A stretch of DNA of 64,000 bases from Calycina herbarum (taxonomy: Eukaryota > Ascomycota > Leotiomycetes > Helotiales > Pezizellaceae), in NCBI GenBank assembly GCA_001414485.1, contig LLEY01000200.1, forward strand, positions 37,724 to 101,723. The letters are read 5' to 3'. The notes below the pieces were generated by a model, which searched no databases, was not told the origin of the DNA, and saw only the letters and a program-made list of their open reading frames with translations. A program made the position numbers and the translations under genes. Each line of letters opens with the position of its first letter. Position 1 is the first letter of the stretch. Of the stretch, positions 31,691 through 43,597 are shown piece by piece.

Positions 31691-33018
31691 ATGGCCGGAA
31701 AACTAGCCGTTGTCCTTGACAATGGGTAATGGATGCTATCATTCGAGTGTCACTCCATGTGCTAACAATTAATCAGATCTGGAACCGTAAAAGCCGGGTT
31801 TTCTGGAGATTCAACCCCCAAAATCATATCCCGTAAGCTTATTTCTCCGCATCCTTCCAGTATATCTTACTAAACGACCTCAAAATAGCCACAATCATCG
31901 GTCGTTCTAAAGATGCAAGGTACGATCTTGATTTCCAACTTAAGGAAAAAAGCTAACTCCCAAACAGCAAAGAAACATACATCGGCTCAGCAGCCCACTC
32001 CCGCCGAGGTCTCCTTTCAATCCAACACCCCGTCGAACAAGGTACAATCACAAACTATGACGACCTCGAAAAAATCTGGCTACACGTATTCTCAAATGAG
32101 CTCAAAACGGATGTAAAAGACCACCGGATCTTCACAGCAACCCCCTCCTTCACCCAAGAATCCCAACAAAAACGCATCCCAGAGATTCTATTCGAAACCT
32201 TCTCAACACCAGCTTATTCCACAACCTACTCCGCCGTCCTAGCTCTCCACGCTTCAAACCGTAAAACAGGCGTAGTATGGGATTCCGGCTTCGGGACTTC
32301 GCATGTCGTTCCTGTTCATGAGGGGAGGCCTTTACACGATATCGCACGTCGTTATGATATTGCCGGAGATGATATCACCGACTACATGAAGCAGCTCCTC
32401 AACCAAAGAGAAGGATCAGCATTCCCTAACCTCAACAAGGTTGAGCAAAAAGAAACAGCCAACACGATAAAAGAAAAAGTCGGATATGTGGCCCAAGATT
32501 TCGAGTATGATATCCAGATCGCTCATATGCCCGAACGATCTCTAGATAAGACCTACGAATTACCAGATGGAAATGCGATTACCGTCGGACGTGAAAGATT
32601 CATGGCGCCCGAGGCGAATTTTCAGGCCACGTGTGTTGGATTGTCACAACCGGGGTGTAGTGTTGAGATTTTTAATTCGATTATGAAAACCGATCCCTCG
32701 CTTCAACAAGAGATGTTTGGGAATGTTGTTTTGGTAAGCCCACTCCCCCCCCTTTCAATTCAAAAACCGAAGTACTGACTTGAACAGGCCGGTGGTAATA
32801 CACTCTACCCAGGCTTCTCACGACGTCTACAGAAGGAACTCACGAATACATCGCTGAAACGAATTGAGGTTAAGATTGGAGCTCCTGATAATCGACTTTA
32901 TTCTGTTTGGGTTGGGGGGTCCATGCTTGCTTCTTTGGGTTCTTTTGAAGGGAAGTGGGTTTCGAAGGCGGAGTATGAGGAGAGTGGTTCTGATGTTGTG
33001 CTGAGGAAGTGTCTTTAA
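31691..33018 (+). CDS. Divergent actin-like protein
   Basis: Five exons: 31691..31725, 31777..31832, 31889..31919, 31968..32733 and 32788..33018, product 372 residues. It covers the whole actin fold, from LAVVLDNGSGTVKAGFSGD (phosphate loop 1) to the terminal RKCL, and ends like actin (KCF). It is neither conventional actin nor clearly Arp1, 2 or 3. By alignment, actin Gln137, which positions the attacking water, is Ser129. Asp157 is Phe149 (DSGFGTSH), while Asp154 and His161 are kept. His73 is replaced by Gln (VEQGT). The DNase-I loop is about seven residues shorter. These changes suggest slow or absent ATP hydrolysis and altered filament contacts. Likely a cytoplasmic or nuclear paralogue unique to some fungi. 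It diverges from nbs1. Confidence 0.85.
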
Positions 33019-36000
33019 TGGGATGTGGATAACAGGATAAGGAATGAGGGATGGGAAGGGAAGGGGAGTTAATGGTTGGAGGGAAGTACGTACGAAATAC
33101 CCCCATCGGTTTGCGATGATAGTTTGTGAGATAGAAATGATGTTTTATTTTGTTCTTAACTTTTTCTTACTCATACCTCTCTTTTAGTCTTGCGATTTGA
33201 TTTCTCCCTCTCTCTATTCTTCTCTCTCTCTCTCTTTTGAAAGAACATTGGGTGCTTACCTATCCTCTTATCCAAAGTCCTCTTCCTTCTAGATATCTGA
33301 ATACTCCAGGAGCCCCCGACACATGCCCAAGCCCCAAGACTCTCTTCCATTCCTCTGAGAAGAGTTCAACTCCCTTACCACATTCACAAGCCCAACCCCC
33401 TTCCACCTCGCTCTGTAATACAAACACCTTCAACTCTTCACTTAGTCCGAAACTCCCTTCCAAACCCTCGAAAACACCAAAACACTCCCCGCAATATCCC
33501 GTGGCTGTATTCTTTGCATTACACACTATTATCTCCTTTCCCTCCTCTTCTCTTCCACAGCAATGGGAGGATGGGGGCTTACCCTGTCCCCACCAACTTG
33601 CAACACATACTCGGAGTTTCCCTCTGACTTCCAGTCCTCTCAAATCGATGACGTCTTCCATAAAAAAAAGGGGGGGCATCAAGTGTGGTTCGTGGTGGGC
33701 TTAAATCCCCCCTGGATCCACGACCCCTAGCCCTTTGAAATGCTGAGTGGAAGGCTGGGGTAATTGGATCCTGGCGGGCAAGGAGTTGCGCTGAGAGGAG
33801 ATTGACAAGCACTTTCGCCAGAGAGGATGGAGCGAGCTGAGGGAAGTACAAGTTATTGACGGGAAGAAGAGGGAGTCGGATACTTATTTTGTTGACAGGC
33901 GGGATTCTTGGAATGAGGGGTGATGATGGGTGGTTGGGTGACGGGTTGTTGGGGAGAGGACGGGAATTGGGATATGAGGAGTTGGGGCAGCGGGGAGGAG
34001 GAGGAGGAGGAGGAGGTAGATGGTTTTATCTGATTTTTGGACGGAAGTTTGGTTTGAGGGAAGGGGTCTGTGGTACCTAGGGGTGTGGTGAGGAAGTGAG
34101 AGGGTTTTGGGGTGGATTTGAAAAGCTCATCGCATCTTTTTTTGGTTGTTCATGACTTTTTGGAGGGGGGAGGGTGGGTTGTGCTGTGTTGATGTGTTGG
34201 TTTGAAATATGAGGGATGTGACGTCTGCCGCTAGGTTGTAGCAGGGAGCTCTTTCCTTGGAAACCTCGGTATTGTAGATATAAATATTCCTGACTGAAAA
34301 AGGCATTGTAGTCGAGGAATAATTGCTGAATGAGTATAAAAATTGAGATGATTAGAAAGAAACAAAGCACAATGATTTGGCGCAGGAATCTTGGATACGA
34401 ATCATGACGTCAAGGAGAAGAAAACTATTCTCCTGAAACCCATATCTTTTTACCTGTTGTTAGGGTGAAAGAGAATTGTGAAAAGATGAAGTTGTCCACT
34501 CGTCATGGGTATCCCACCAGATGAGTAGAGTAAAGCCATCTGTGCTGGGCTCTTATTCTGCATCTCAGAAGCAACCAACGATGTTGTGTCGTTAGAACGG
34601 ATGGTGATGCAGAACCAACGGAACCTTTGGAAAGACACAACACCTGGACGATACTAGCCGCTTGAAGGAGAAGCAATTGCAACGCGCGAGCTACAAATAC
34701 AAGAGCAAAAATAGATGTCAAGATTTAAACTTTCTATGCTTATGGAAGAGTGACCATGAATGCGAATCCGATAAGAAGATTCCACTGCACTCACAGCATA
34801 AACTTGTAAGAAAATAAACCTCCAACTCAATACAAAATACAAAATACAAAAACAACTCCCTCACATCGCTCTCGTATTATCTTGGAAGATCCTCACTTCC
34901 AGAAACGCGGAGGGAAACCATACAGGGTTTCAATGCAGTCTTGGCGGGTTTGATGTCAACCATGCTCACCGCACATCAGACACACGCGGGGTTATGGTTC
35001 TTTGGGAATTACAGACTTCTCTCGTCAAAAAGGATGACCGTAGAAGATCGCCTGGGTTGTGTTTACGGAGTACTACAGTATATGGCGATAACTTCTGCAA
35101 GTCACCATTGGCAAACTGGTGACAAGTTGCTTGGCTAGGCTTGTTATTGCTTGAATTGGGACTTGGAAGCGAGTAGCGAATCGTCTGAAGTTTATGGTTT
35201 GTCTACTCATCTGATGGGTTCTTGATTAGATTTATTAGCATCTGAGAAGAGACGAAAGGCCGCGGGTTTGAAGGCATCCGATCCTGATTCTCGGATTGAG
35301 GCTAATCACGTGCTCGTAAAGAAGGAGGTAGCCCCTGCCAAGCGGCTATTTTCGTACCTCTCTGCGTCGAAATTAAGTTTGCCTTCGCGGTGGCCGAAGT
35401 TTTTGCATCTGAATTCACAGCATCCCGTCGTCATCAGCACCCGAGAAAAGAATCTCACCACCATACCCGAGAAATATGGGAATTGGCCGTGTTAAGCATA
35501 ACCGTATCACATCATCTATACGGACTCCCCTTCAGTCAGCTTCTCACTCGGCTCTGGCTCTCGAGATCTGGATTGCAATTTGCCAACGTCCTTCAGGGCG
35601 TCTCAAATGATGAGCTGGATAGCGCTTGGCAGCTGCTTGGCTTGTTCGTCCGCCGTATCAAAGTTGACCAGCATCAAGCCAGCAAGCCAGACATTCACGG
35701 CATTGGCCCAGATCTGCCACCTCCCAAAAGGCACACCCAAAAGGCAAACTGGGGTCTCCAGCCTCCCATGCATAGCCTACGGAGACCTTTATTCACAAGC
35801 ACAGCCATCCCCAACTTTTCCAACAGGGCTGGGGCTGTGCAGGTTTGAACTTCCCTCCTTTCTCTGACTGTCATTTCTACTCTCCATCTGAAAGATTTCT
35901 GTTGATCTTCTAATACGGACGACGACGATTGTAAGTCGTACATTTCAAACTTACTTCGTTATTTTGTTTCTACTGTTTCTACTGTTTCTACTTCGACAAT

Positions 36001-36177
36001 CCATTCTTCTACATCTCGAGGGATTGCTCTTTGTTCACCTTGTCACTCGCTCGAGGATCTCCTTACTTTCCCTTCTTCATTGTACATACCCCATCGAACA
36101 CACCACTTCGATTCGAGTACACGTCTTTAGTACATACACCTTCGAATACCTCGAAATCTCCATACAAAACCCTCATA
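33019..36177. other. Long intergenic region, no supported gene
   Basis: About 3.1 kb with only featureless frames. It holds a TCTCTC-rich tract (33208-33238), a GGA repeat (33991-34016) and a triple TTTCTACTG repeat (35967-35993) in the leader region of the GH76 gene. Minus-strand frames around 34450-34842 have no recognisable features. A non-coding RNA cannot be excluded. Confidence 0.4.
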
Positions 36178-37681
36178 ATGCGCTTCCTCCCAGCGGTAAC
36201 TCTCTGCGCGCTTGCTGGCCAAGGTGCAAACGCAGCAATCACAGCAGACCTCTCCACAGCAACAGGAATCAAAGCCGCCGCAAAGACCGTAGCCAAAGAC
36301 CTAATGAGTTTCTACACCGGCAACAATCCCGGCGACGTCCCAGGGAACCTACCAGACCCCTATTACTGGTGGGAAGCTGGTGCTATGTACGTCTCTCCTC
36401 CCCTCTCCCCTTTCTATCCATCCAAAGTGTCTTACTGACTGTTATATTGTAGGTTCGGCACCATGATCAACTACTGGTACTACACCGGCGACGAATCCTA
36501 CAACGCCATCACCTCGCAAGCAATGCTCCACCAAACCGGCGACGAATGGGACTACATGCCCGAAAACCAGACCAAAACGCTCGGAAACGACGACCAAGGC
36601 TTTTGGGGAATGTCCGCCATGACAGCTGCCGAAGTGAATTTCCCCGAACTTGCGAAACCCGCTCCTGGCTGGCTAGCTTTGGCACAAGGAGTCTTCAACA
36701 CCCAAGCTAGTCGATGGGATGCCGCAAATTGCGGGGGTGGAATGAGATGGCAGATTTTCCCATTTAATAATGGATATAATTATAAGAACACCATCTCGAA
36801 TGGATGTTTTTTTAATTTAGGCGCGAGGTTGGCTTTGTATACGGGTAATGCTACGTATGCGGAGTGGGCAGGGAAGACTTGGGATTGGGTTTATAATGAG
36901 GGGCTTGTGGAGCCGGGGACATATAAGGTGTATGATGGGACGAATATTGGGGATAATTGCACGTCGAAGGATCATAACCAGTGGTCTTATAATGCGGGCA
37001 TTTACCTGCTGGGTGCGGCGAGTATGTATAATATGGTATGTCACTTCTCCTCTTCCTCTTATATTTTCCTTTGGACTTTTTATTGTTGTTTGAGAGACTA
37101 ATTTGATACAGACAAACGGAACAACCCAATCCCTCTGGCAAGAACGCGTCCAAGGGTTACTGAATCAGACTATCGCAACCTTCTTCACAAACGGCATCAT
37201 GCACGAGCTCTGCGAAAGCGGAAAATGCAACGTAGACCAACGCTCCTTCAAAGCCTACCTCTCCCGCTGGCTCGCCGCCACCACGCGTCTCGCCCCCTTC
37301 ACCGCCTCCACAATCACCCCCCTCCTCCTCTCCTCCGCAACCGCAGCTTTAAAATCCTGTTCCGGCGGTACTTCCGGTACGCAATGCGGGTTAAAATGGG
37401 ATACTGGGAGTCATGATGGCTCTACCGGTGTGGGTGAGCAGATGGCTGTTCTGGAAATTGTGCAGGGGAATCTTGTGGGACAGAGCAAGGATTGGGCGAG
37501 CAAGGTTAAGGGGACGGGGAATAGTACGGGGAATGTGGATGCGGGGGCTAGTAGTAGTACGGCAGAGACGTTGCTGAATAAACCGATCACTACTAAGGAT
37601 CGCGTGGGGGCGGGGTTTTTGACGGCGCTTGTTATGATTGGGGTTGTGGGGGGGAGTGCTACGCTTATGATCTCTGAGTAG
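36178..37681 (+). CDS. GPI-anchored GH76 mannan endo-1,6-alpha-mannosidase (Dfg5/Dcw1-like)
   Basis: Exons 36178..36386, 36453..37035 and 37112..37681 with introns of 66 and 76 nt; 453 residues. A signal peptide [19 protein letters not shown] starts the protein. The GH76 catalytic pair is Asp116-Asp117 in LGNDDQGFW, and other family motifs are [21 protein letters not shown] and [12 protein letters not shown]. The C-terminus ends in a Ser/Gly-rich spacer and a hydrophobic helix ([21 protein letters not shown]), a GPI-attachment signal. In yeast, Dfg5 and Dcw1 are thought to transfer GPI mannoproteins into cell wall glucan at the cell surface. This copy looks complete and active. Codon use and intron sizes match its neighbours. 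Confidence 0.93.
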
Positions 37682-39605
37682 AGAGGATACTTGGAGAGAA
37701 AGGGGGAGAGAGGGGAGAACATATTTGGAAAGAAGGAATTTTGACCGCGGATGGGAGGAAGGAGAAGAGAGGATTTCTTGGGTGGAGTAATTGATACCAA
37801 ATTTGCCTCTTTTTGGAAATTTTATAGATGTTATACCATAAGGCGTTTTTTTTCACTTTATATCTTTTATTTTATTTTGTTGGCTTATATATTTTGCTTT
37901 TGGGGTTTGGGGTTCGCTTTGGAGAGTTCTTGTTTGGATGCATATATATCTGGTGTAGGGGCATTTATCAAAAAATATTAGTTTTATTAGTTATAGTTGA
38001 GGAAGTTTTTTTGGTGTTTGGTGATGTGAAGTGGGTTAAGTGGTGGTGTAGTCTTGAGGTTTTGGTTTCTGCGGTTGATTGAGGAACCTGTGATTCGGGA
38101 AGAAAAGAATCTGAATTATTGGAAAGGGAAATTATGAGGGTTGGCTTGAGGGGATGAGAAATAGTGATGGGTTTTGCACTCTTTGGGGAAGAGTTGTGTT
38201 TCGATGAGCTTGGATCTCTGGGTAAACTCCTCCCGTTTCAAGTCATCTTCTTTGGTTTTTTGGGGGTGAAGGTCGTCTTTGGTTGCGAGGGGAGGGGTGC
38301 AAATTCGCACTCTGCTGCCTAGAATCGTCATGGATGGAAAGGAAGTCCTATTATTTCACCATTCTTACACCTGCTTTCTGGTCGGGTATGTAGAGCGAGT
38401 TGAGTGAATCTTTGGAGGAAGAGGTAAAACAATATTTTGTCGAGGGTGGGGTGGGGTGATTGGTGGGTTTAGTTTACTGAGGGTAAGTCGTAGCTTACTC
38501 ATGAGTGACTCGTAGCTTACTCGCAAGCGCATTACTAGCTTACCCACCAACATTTTTATGGTTTGATCGCTTTCAAACGAGAGTGAGGTGATTTACAGAA
38601 ATTTGTGTGAGACAATTGAGTTGTTTGCGTTCGTCTTATAAATACTTTCTAAAATACTTGGGATGACAAAGTTATGAAGAATCACTTCTCTAAGACTAAA
38701 AACACATCTGGACGTTTGCCTTGTTCTGGGTGCTTTCTTTGGCTTACTAGTTAATGGTTGGTTTACTTGCGATATCTTTTCTTTTAGCCCCTAAATATGG
38801 TGATGGTTTATTCGTTGTTTGATGGCTTGCTGGGTAATTATCAGGGGCCCAAGGAGATACGCGTAAGCTGGTTTTTGATGGCTTACTCGCTAATCAATAG
38901 CTCACCCGACATTTGATAGCTCACTTATTGTTTAATGGCTCACTTGTTATTTGATAGCTTACCCAATATTTAGTAGCTTACTCGACAATTAGTAGCTCAC
39001 TTGTCAATTGGTAGCTTACCTACCAAAGGTTTGGGGGCCAAAAGTGGTTTTGTAAGTAAGCTAGTATTTGATGGCTTGCCCTTCAGCCGGTGGCTTACTT
39101 GTTGAATCTGTGGGAGCTAAAACTGGATTGCGAGTAAGTTGCGAGTAAGCCGGCACTTAGAAGCTTACTCACTACTTCTTTTCAGACACTCATATTTATT
39201 GTGCTACTTGTTTTTTGATAGCTGACTGGGTGGTTGTTGGTGGTTTAGAGTCGGCTGGTGTTTGTTGGCTTACTCGTCAATCCGTGCCTTACTCGCTAAA
39301 TGTTTGGGGGGCCAAAAGTGGGTTTTGTGGTATTCTTCACAATTGCGCGACTCTGTGGAGAGAAAAAGACATCCAAGTAGTGGGGTTGAGCTGGGGGAGT
39401 CAAAGCTGCGAGTGCTTTTACTTGTGAATTATATACAAACGTTGACTTTTCTCTGTAGATATTTAGGGATAAATAAGAAGCGAAAGGGGGAAGTGGGAGA
39501 AGTGAGAGGGGGCCTCTTCACGTGATATGGAAATCGCCTCCCCTTGATGGGGAGTTTCCAAACTCAACAACGCGTACATCCTACAACAAGACGGAGCACC
39601 TCAAA
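37682..39605. other. Intergenic region rich in TAGCTTACTC-type repeats
   Basis: No convincing gene. A minus-strand frame of 71 codons (38116-38331) has no features. From 38480 to 39300 the words GCTTAC, GCTCAC and GTAAGC recur more than fifteen times, with an ordered core listed separately. A block GTTTGGGGGCCAAAAGTGG occurs twice (39029, 39302). Confidence 0.5.
38879..39025. repeat. 19-bp minisatellite, seven full units plus a partial one
   Basis: Seven consecutive units of exactly 19 bp start at 38879 (TGGCTTACTCGCTAATCAA, TAGCTCACCCGACATTTGA and so on), and a truncated eighth begins at 39012. The first ten bases (TAGCTYACYY) are well kept and the last nine vary. Related single units are scattered at 38480-38550 and 39050-39290. 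Confidence 0.85.
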
Positions 39606-40867
39606 ATGACACCCTCGGCGCCACGCAAACGCGCGTCAGCAACTAAAGATGCAGAATACGATTCATCATCACCAAACTCTTCGACATCGTCGTGGGACTT
39701 CAATCCTAAGAAAGGCGGCTGGTACTTATCAAAGAAGCGTAAATCAAGACGCGATTCATCGTCGTCTGCGGCCCCTCAGCCACCGAAACGCGCTAGAAAG
39801 ACCAATCCATTCATCGTTATGTCTTCGAGTTCCAACGGTTCCTCCAAAGATAATGTTGACGCGACTCCTGTTCCCACCAATACGGATAGAGGCACAATTA
39901 TCTGGATTGCAGCGGACCAAGCTCTCCTAGAGTCCAATTTGGTCCACGGAAGAGCCTTCTGGTGTACTATGAAGTCTGCCTTCTCTGAAAATGATTATAT
40001 TCTTCCTCATCATCTTTTCCCGGAAGGTGTGTGGATCAGGAACTATTCTCCAGATGAAAGAGAGCGTTTCTTTCAACAATTTCTCAAAATCGTCGCAAAC
40101 CCGGTCTTCGACAAGAATCCTGAATTAGTCAAATATGTTCTGAACCAAGCCATGGATATCCGTTTGAAAGGTAGGCCTTACGAAATTGCAGCGTACATTC
40201 CCTTGGTCCACACACAGTATCAAGCAATGCCCAAGTCAGACTTGATTCTAAAAGATTTTGAAGCTGTCATTCTAGCATGGGACGAATACGCCACCGAGGA
40301 TTACGATAATGCCCTCGAGCTCAAAACCATGTCCGCATATCAACATGCTGCATCTGAATTCCCTGCACCGCCGCGTTGGCTAAGGGCTTCTTACTGCATA
40401 AAGAAGTATCATCCATGATCGTCTTTCGGGCTCAATTTCATACCCCGATATCGATTCCGACTATAAATATGATGGGTAGGAGGAATACAAAATGGATTAC
40501 GAAGATAGTGATGTTGAGTTAGACCCCAAGGATGATACCAATTCTCATGATAATAAACTTCGGCATGAAAACATTAGCATCTACGATGATGAAAACGAGC
40601 CTCAAAATTCTCATCTAAGTGTACATCATACCAAGAGGCTTGGCCTGAATGGCCATTACTCCAAGACTCAGGATCGCCACGACGACGAACAAAAAGAAGA
40701 TGGGCCTAACCTCGATAAAAATGAAGGACGCCTGCATCAAAATTCCTATTTCAATGAACATCTTCCACATGGCTTGGCCCCGACGACAAATGACCAATAT
40801 CACACCGGACAACAATCACATGAACCTACCCAATTTTCCCAATTTTCTGATCCTGAGCAAATCAACA

Positions 40868-43567
40868 CCGCTGAGCAGTGTGAGCAAGGAATACTCAGGT
40901 ACTCAAGTAGTACTCTGAGTAGTGTGAGTAGAGTAGAGTAGAGTAGTTACTTATGACTACTCAAGTAGTACTCTGAGTTATATACTATAAATAGAAACAA
41001 ATAACTCAAGGATAAAGTAGTTATCTTTAAAGTCTATATCTTTAACCTTCTCCTCTCTCTTCTTTCTTTCTTCTTTAGTCTCTTCTTCTAGATAAAGACC
41101 CTAGCTTTTTAGACTAATTATAGCCTCTATAGTCTCTTTAGAGAGTTTATTTCGTTGCTTTGTAACTATTTAGCTCTCTAACTAAAGACTCTTTTACTAG
41201 GAGCTAAAGTAGCTAGAACTTATAGATACTTCTAAGCTAATATAGACAAAACCGGATAGTTAAGCTTATTAACTTTTTACTAACTTAAAGGAGAGAACTT
41301 AATAAGTTAATTAGTATAACGTGTTTCACAAGCGAGTCGCCTACCTAAGCGAGTCGCCCACTTTTTCAATCTAGTATTATTATAATACAAAATACTCAAT
41401 ACCACACAAAGTTATTAAACTATAGAAGCTACCTAGTATTATTCAAAACTTTCGCTATCTTCTACATCAAATATTTCTACCTAACAAGTACGAGAATTAT
41501 ACCCAGTTTTACTACAACGGCTATAGTACCTATCTACGCAAACTCTCTTCCTAGACTCTTTACCTTATTTCTAGTCGCTAGTTTCCTCAAAAACAATTAA
41601 ATCAGCTACCTCACCTACTATTAATGTCTCTTAACTCTTAATATACTTCCTCTTACAACTTTTACACTTAGTTATAGCCTTAGTTATCTTACAAAGACTA
41701 GTAATTTCCTTATATATTAACACTATATTATACATCACCCTAGTAGAGCCTTTTTTAAGTTAATTAAGAGACTAAATAATAGAACTAGGTAACAAGTCTT
41801 AATATCTTTAAATCCAATCTCGAATAAGCGTTAATTAAGCTATTATTTCACATACGTTACTTAGTATTTTAGGTATTTATAAAGTATCTTCTAGTATCGT
41901 TAATATTAGTATATAGAGCCTTAAATCAAGCTTTAATAACATAGCTTCTAGGTTATATAGGACTAGCCTAGTGCTTTGAAAACTCGCACAGATATTACCT
42001 TTCGTAAATGCTTTATAAAAAGCTATTTTAAACGCTAGAAGAAAGGTTTCTTTAGTAATATAATTAATATAATTACATACTAAGCCTAATATCTCAGCTC
42101 TATACACTTGCTTTAAAAGCGAGAAGTAGACTATATTAAGCAGCTATAGCAGGTACGATAAGTATAGAGGTATATAGAGGGTAATAATGTTTAAGTCTTT
42201 ATAGAGTTACTAGAATTCAAGCAAGTTATAGCTTTTATAACTATTAATAATTAATAAACGGTATCCTCCTACACTTTACACCTTTATATGTTTATTAAAA
42301 TACTTTAACTATATAACTCTAAGCTTATTATTTGTCTAGCTGTTGTTACTAACCTTAATTACCTAATTATATAGTATATATATATCTTAGTACTAGGAAG
42401 AAATAAGTACTTTGCCCGCGAATATAATAAATAGTAGGATTACCTATCCTATTACGTTAACTCCCTAAATAACTATAACCTACTTACGATTACCTAGCTA
42501 AACTTGCTTTCGCTTCCCACGCGTTTCTAAGCTTATAACAACTAGTTAAGACAAAATAACTACTATTATAAAGCTACTTTCGCCAAAGTTATAAATATCC
42601 TTATCTTAAATACTATATTTCTCTTTAACAGACTATATAAGCGTAAACTATAGGCTAATAACTCACAGATCCTCAGTCAAAGCTCGCTAACGATTATAAG
42701 AACAACTCTATCGAGTTTTAAGCTTAAGTATACGTTTAATAAAGTTATCTAGCTAGTTCTTACCTATAGGCTTTCTATTGCGCTCTCTTAGCAGATTATT
42801 AGCTATATCTTGTACTATATCCCTTATAGGCGAAAACCCTTGCGAATCTAACTCTAATATATGTCTAACTATTGCCTCCTCCTCTGGCTTCGTAAGCTTT
42901 TTCGAATTAGGCTAGTAATCATGTTATAAGAGCTTTCTAGTACGTCAGTCGAAGAGAGTCTTTCAAGGAACCTAATAAATCTTTACAGCGCTTTGTTTAG
43001 TTAATAACGCGTTGTTTTCGAGTCCTTAGGTTACTAAAATAATATTAGCTTCTTAAGAAGGTAATTAAACGTTATAATATTAAGCTATTACGATTTAAAG
43101 ATAGTAGATAGTACGCGACTAGGAAAGTAGGCGACCCGCTTAGGTAGGCGACTCGCTTGTAAAACACGTTAGAAACTTAGTATACAAAATATATAGAGAG
43201 CTACTTACTTCTCTTTTAACTCTCTTTTCTTTAAAGTAGCATTTATAAGGCTTATAAAGCTTATTATTAGTAATATTACTAATTATATATATTAAGTACT
43301 TATATTTATTATTATATAATTAATAGCTAATTTATCAAGGCTATTATTGAAGAAGTTACGTAGTAAATAGAGTAGAAAAGAGATCTCGCTTAAGCTCTCA
43401 GCAGCGCTGGAACGCCACTCCGACGCCACTCCGAGCCTCGGCCCGGCCCGGCCCGAATACTCAGAGTACTATGAGTAGAGTAGAGTAGTATTTAAAATCG
43501 GTTGAGTAAAGTAGAGTAGTGGTCACTACTCTACTCTACTCTACTCATTTCTCACACTGCCGCTGAG
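40868..43567. mobile_element. hAT-like non-autonomous element with 8-bp target duplication
   Basis: CCGCTGAG occurs at 40868-40875 and again at 43560-43567. Between them the element (40876-43559) begins CAGTGTGAG and ends CTCACACTG, perfect 9-bp inverted ends. An 8-bp duplication with CAGTG termini is typical of the hAT superfamily. Subterminal parts are full of GAGTAGAGTAG repeats. Without the nested Fot1-like element it is about 832 bp and has no transposase, so it needed a helper in trans. Confidence 0.88.
41317..43172 (-). mobile_element. Fot1/pogo (Tc1-mariner) element nested in the hAT-like element, RIP-degraded
   Basis: The element is 41319-43170 (1852 bp) between TA dinucleotides (41317-41318 and 43171-43172). 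Its inverted ends read ACGTGTTTCACAAGCGAGTC and continue for over 40 bp with a direct AAGCGAGTCGCC subrepeat. On the minus strand a transposase can be read if stops are taken as RIP changes. It has a CENP-B-type helix-turn-helix (EEEAIVRHILELDSQGFSP, near 42880), a catalytic block GYRLLIIN-SYKSY near 42255, where Asp and Gly-His have been mutated, and a C-terminal KLDLRL segment (41877-42107). Length, TA target and motifs match fungal Fot1-type elements. It is dead. Confidence 0.88.
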
Positions 43568-43597
43568 TATGTTGACGACTCCGAAGAGTCAGAGTGA

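Larger units (their letters stand above)
39606..43597 (+). pseudogene. Decayed nuclear-type gene interrupted by nested transposons
   Basis: The first part (39606-40418, 270 codons) is open from MTPSAPRKRA. It has Ser/Lys-rich nuclear-signal-like runs (SKKRKSRR, PPKRARK) and a folded region (WIAADQALLESNLVHGRAFWC, RERFFQQFLKIVANPVF). After TGA at 40416 coding character continues one frame over as an acidic stretch (YPDIDSDYKYDG), then TAG, then the frame of 40492-40875 (MDYEDSDVELDPKDD). The hAT-like element sits inside that frame. Removing the element and one target copy restores eight codons and a TGA at 43595, so the insertion lies just before the old stop. Frameshift, stop and insertion make it a likely pseudogene, though the N-terminal part could still be expressed. 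No family recognised. Confidence 0.55.

Noticed and set aside
33237..33704. Pro/Ser-rich frame of 155 codons
   Set aside because: No start context, no homologous features and an overlapping antisense frame of similar length; composition reflects CT-rich DNA.
35390..35848. 152-codon frame upstream of the GH76 gene
   Set aside because: Overlapping frames on both strands and no recognisable feature.
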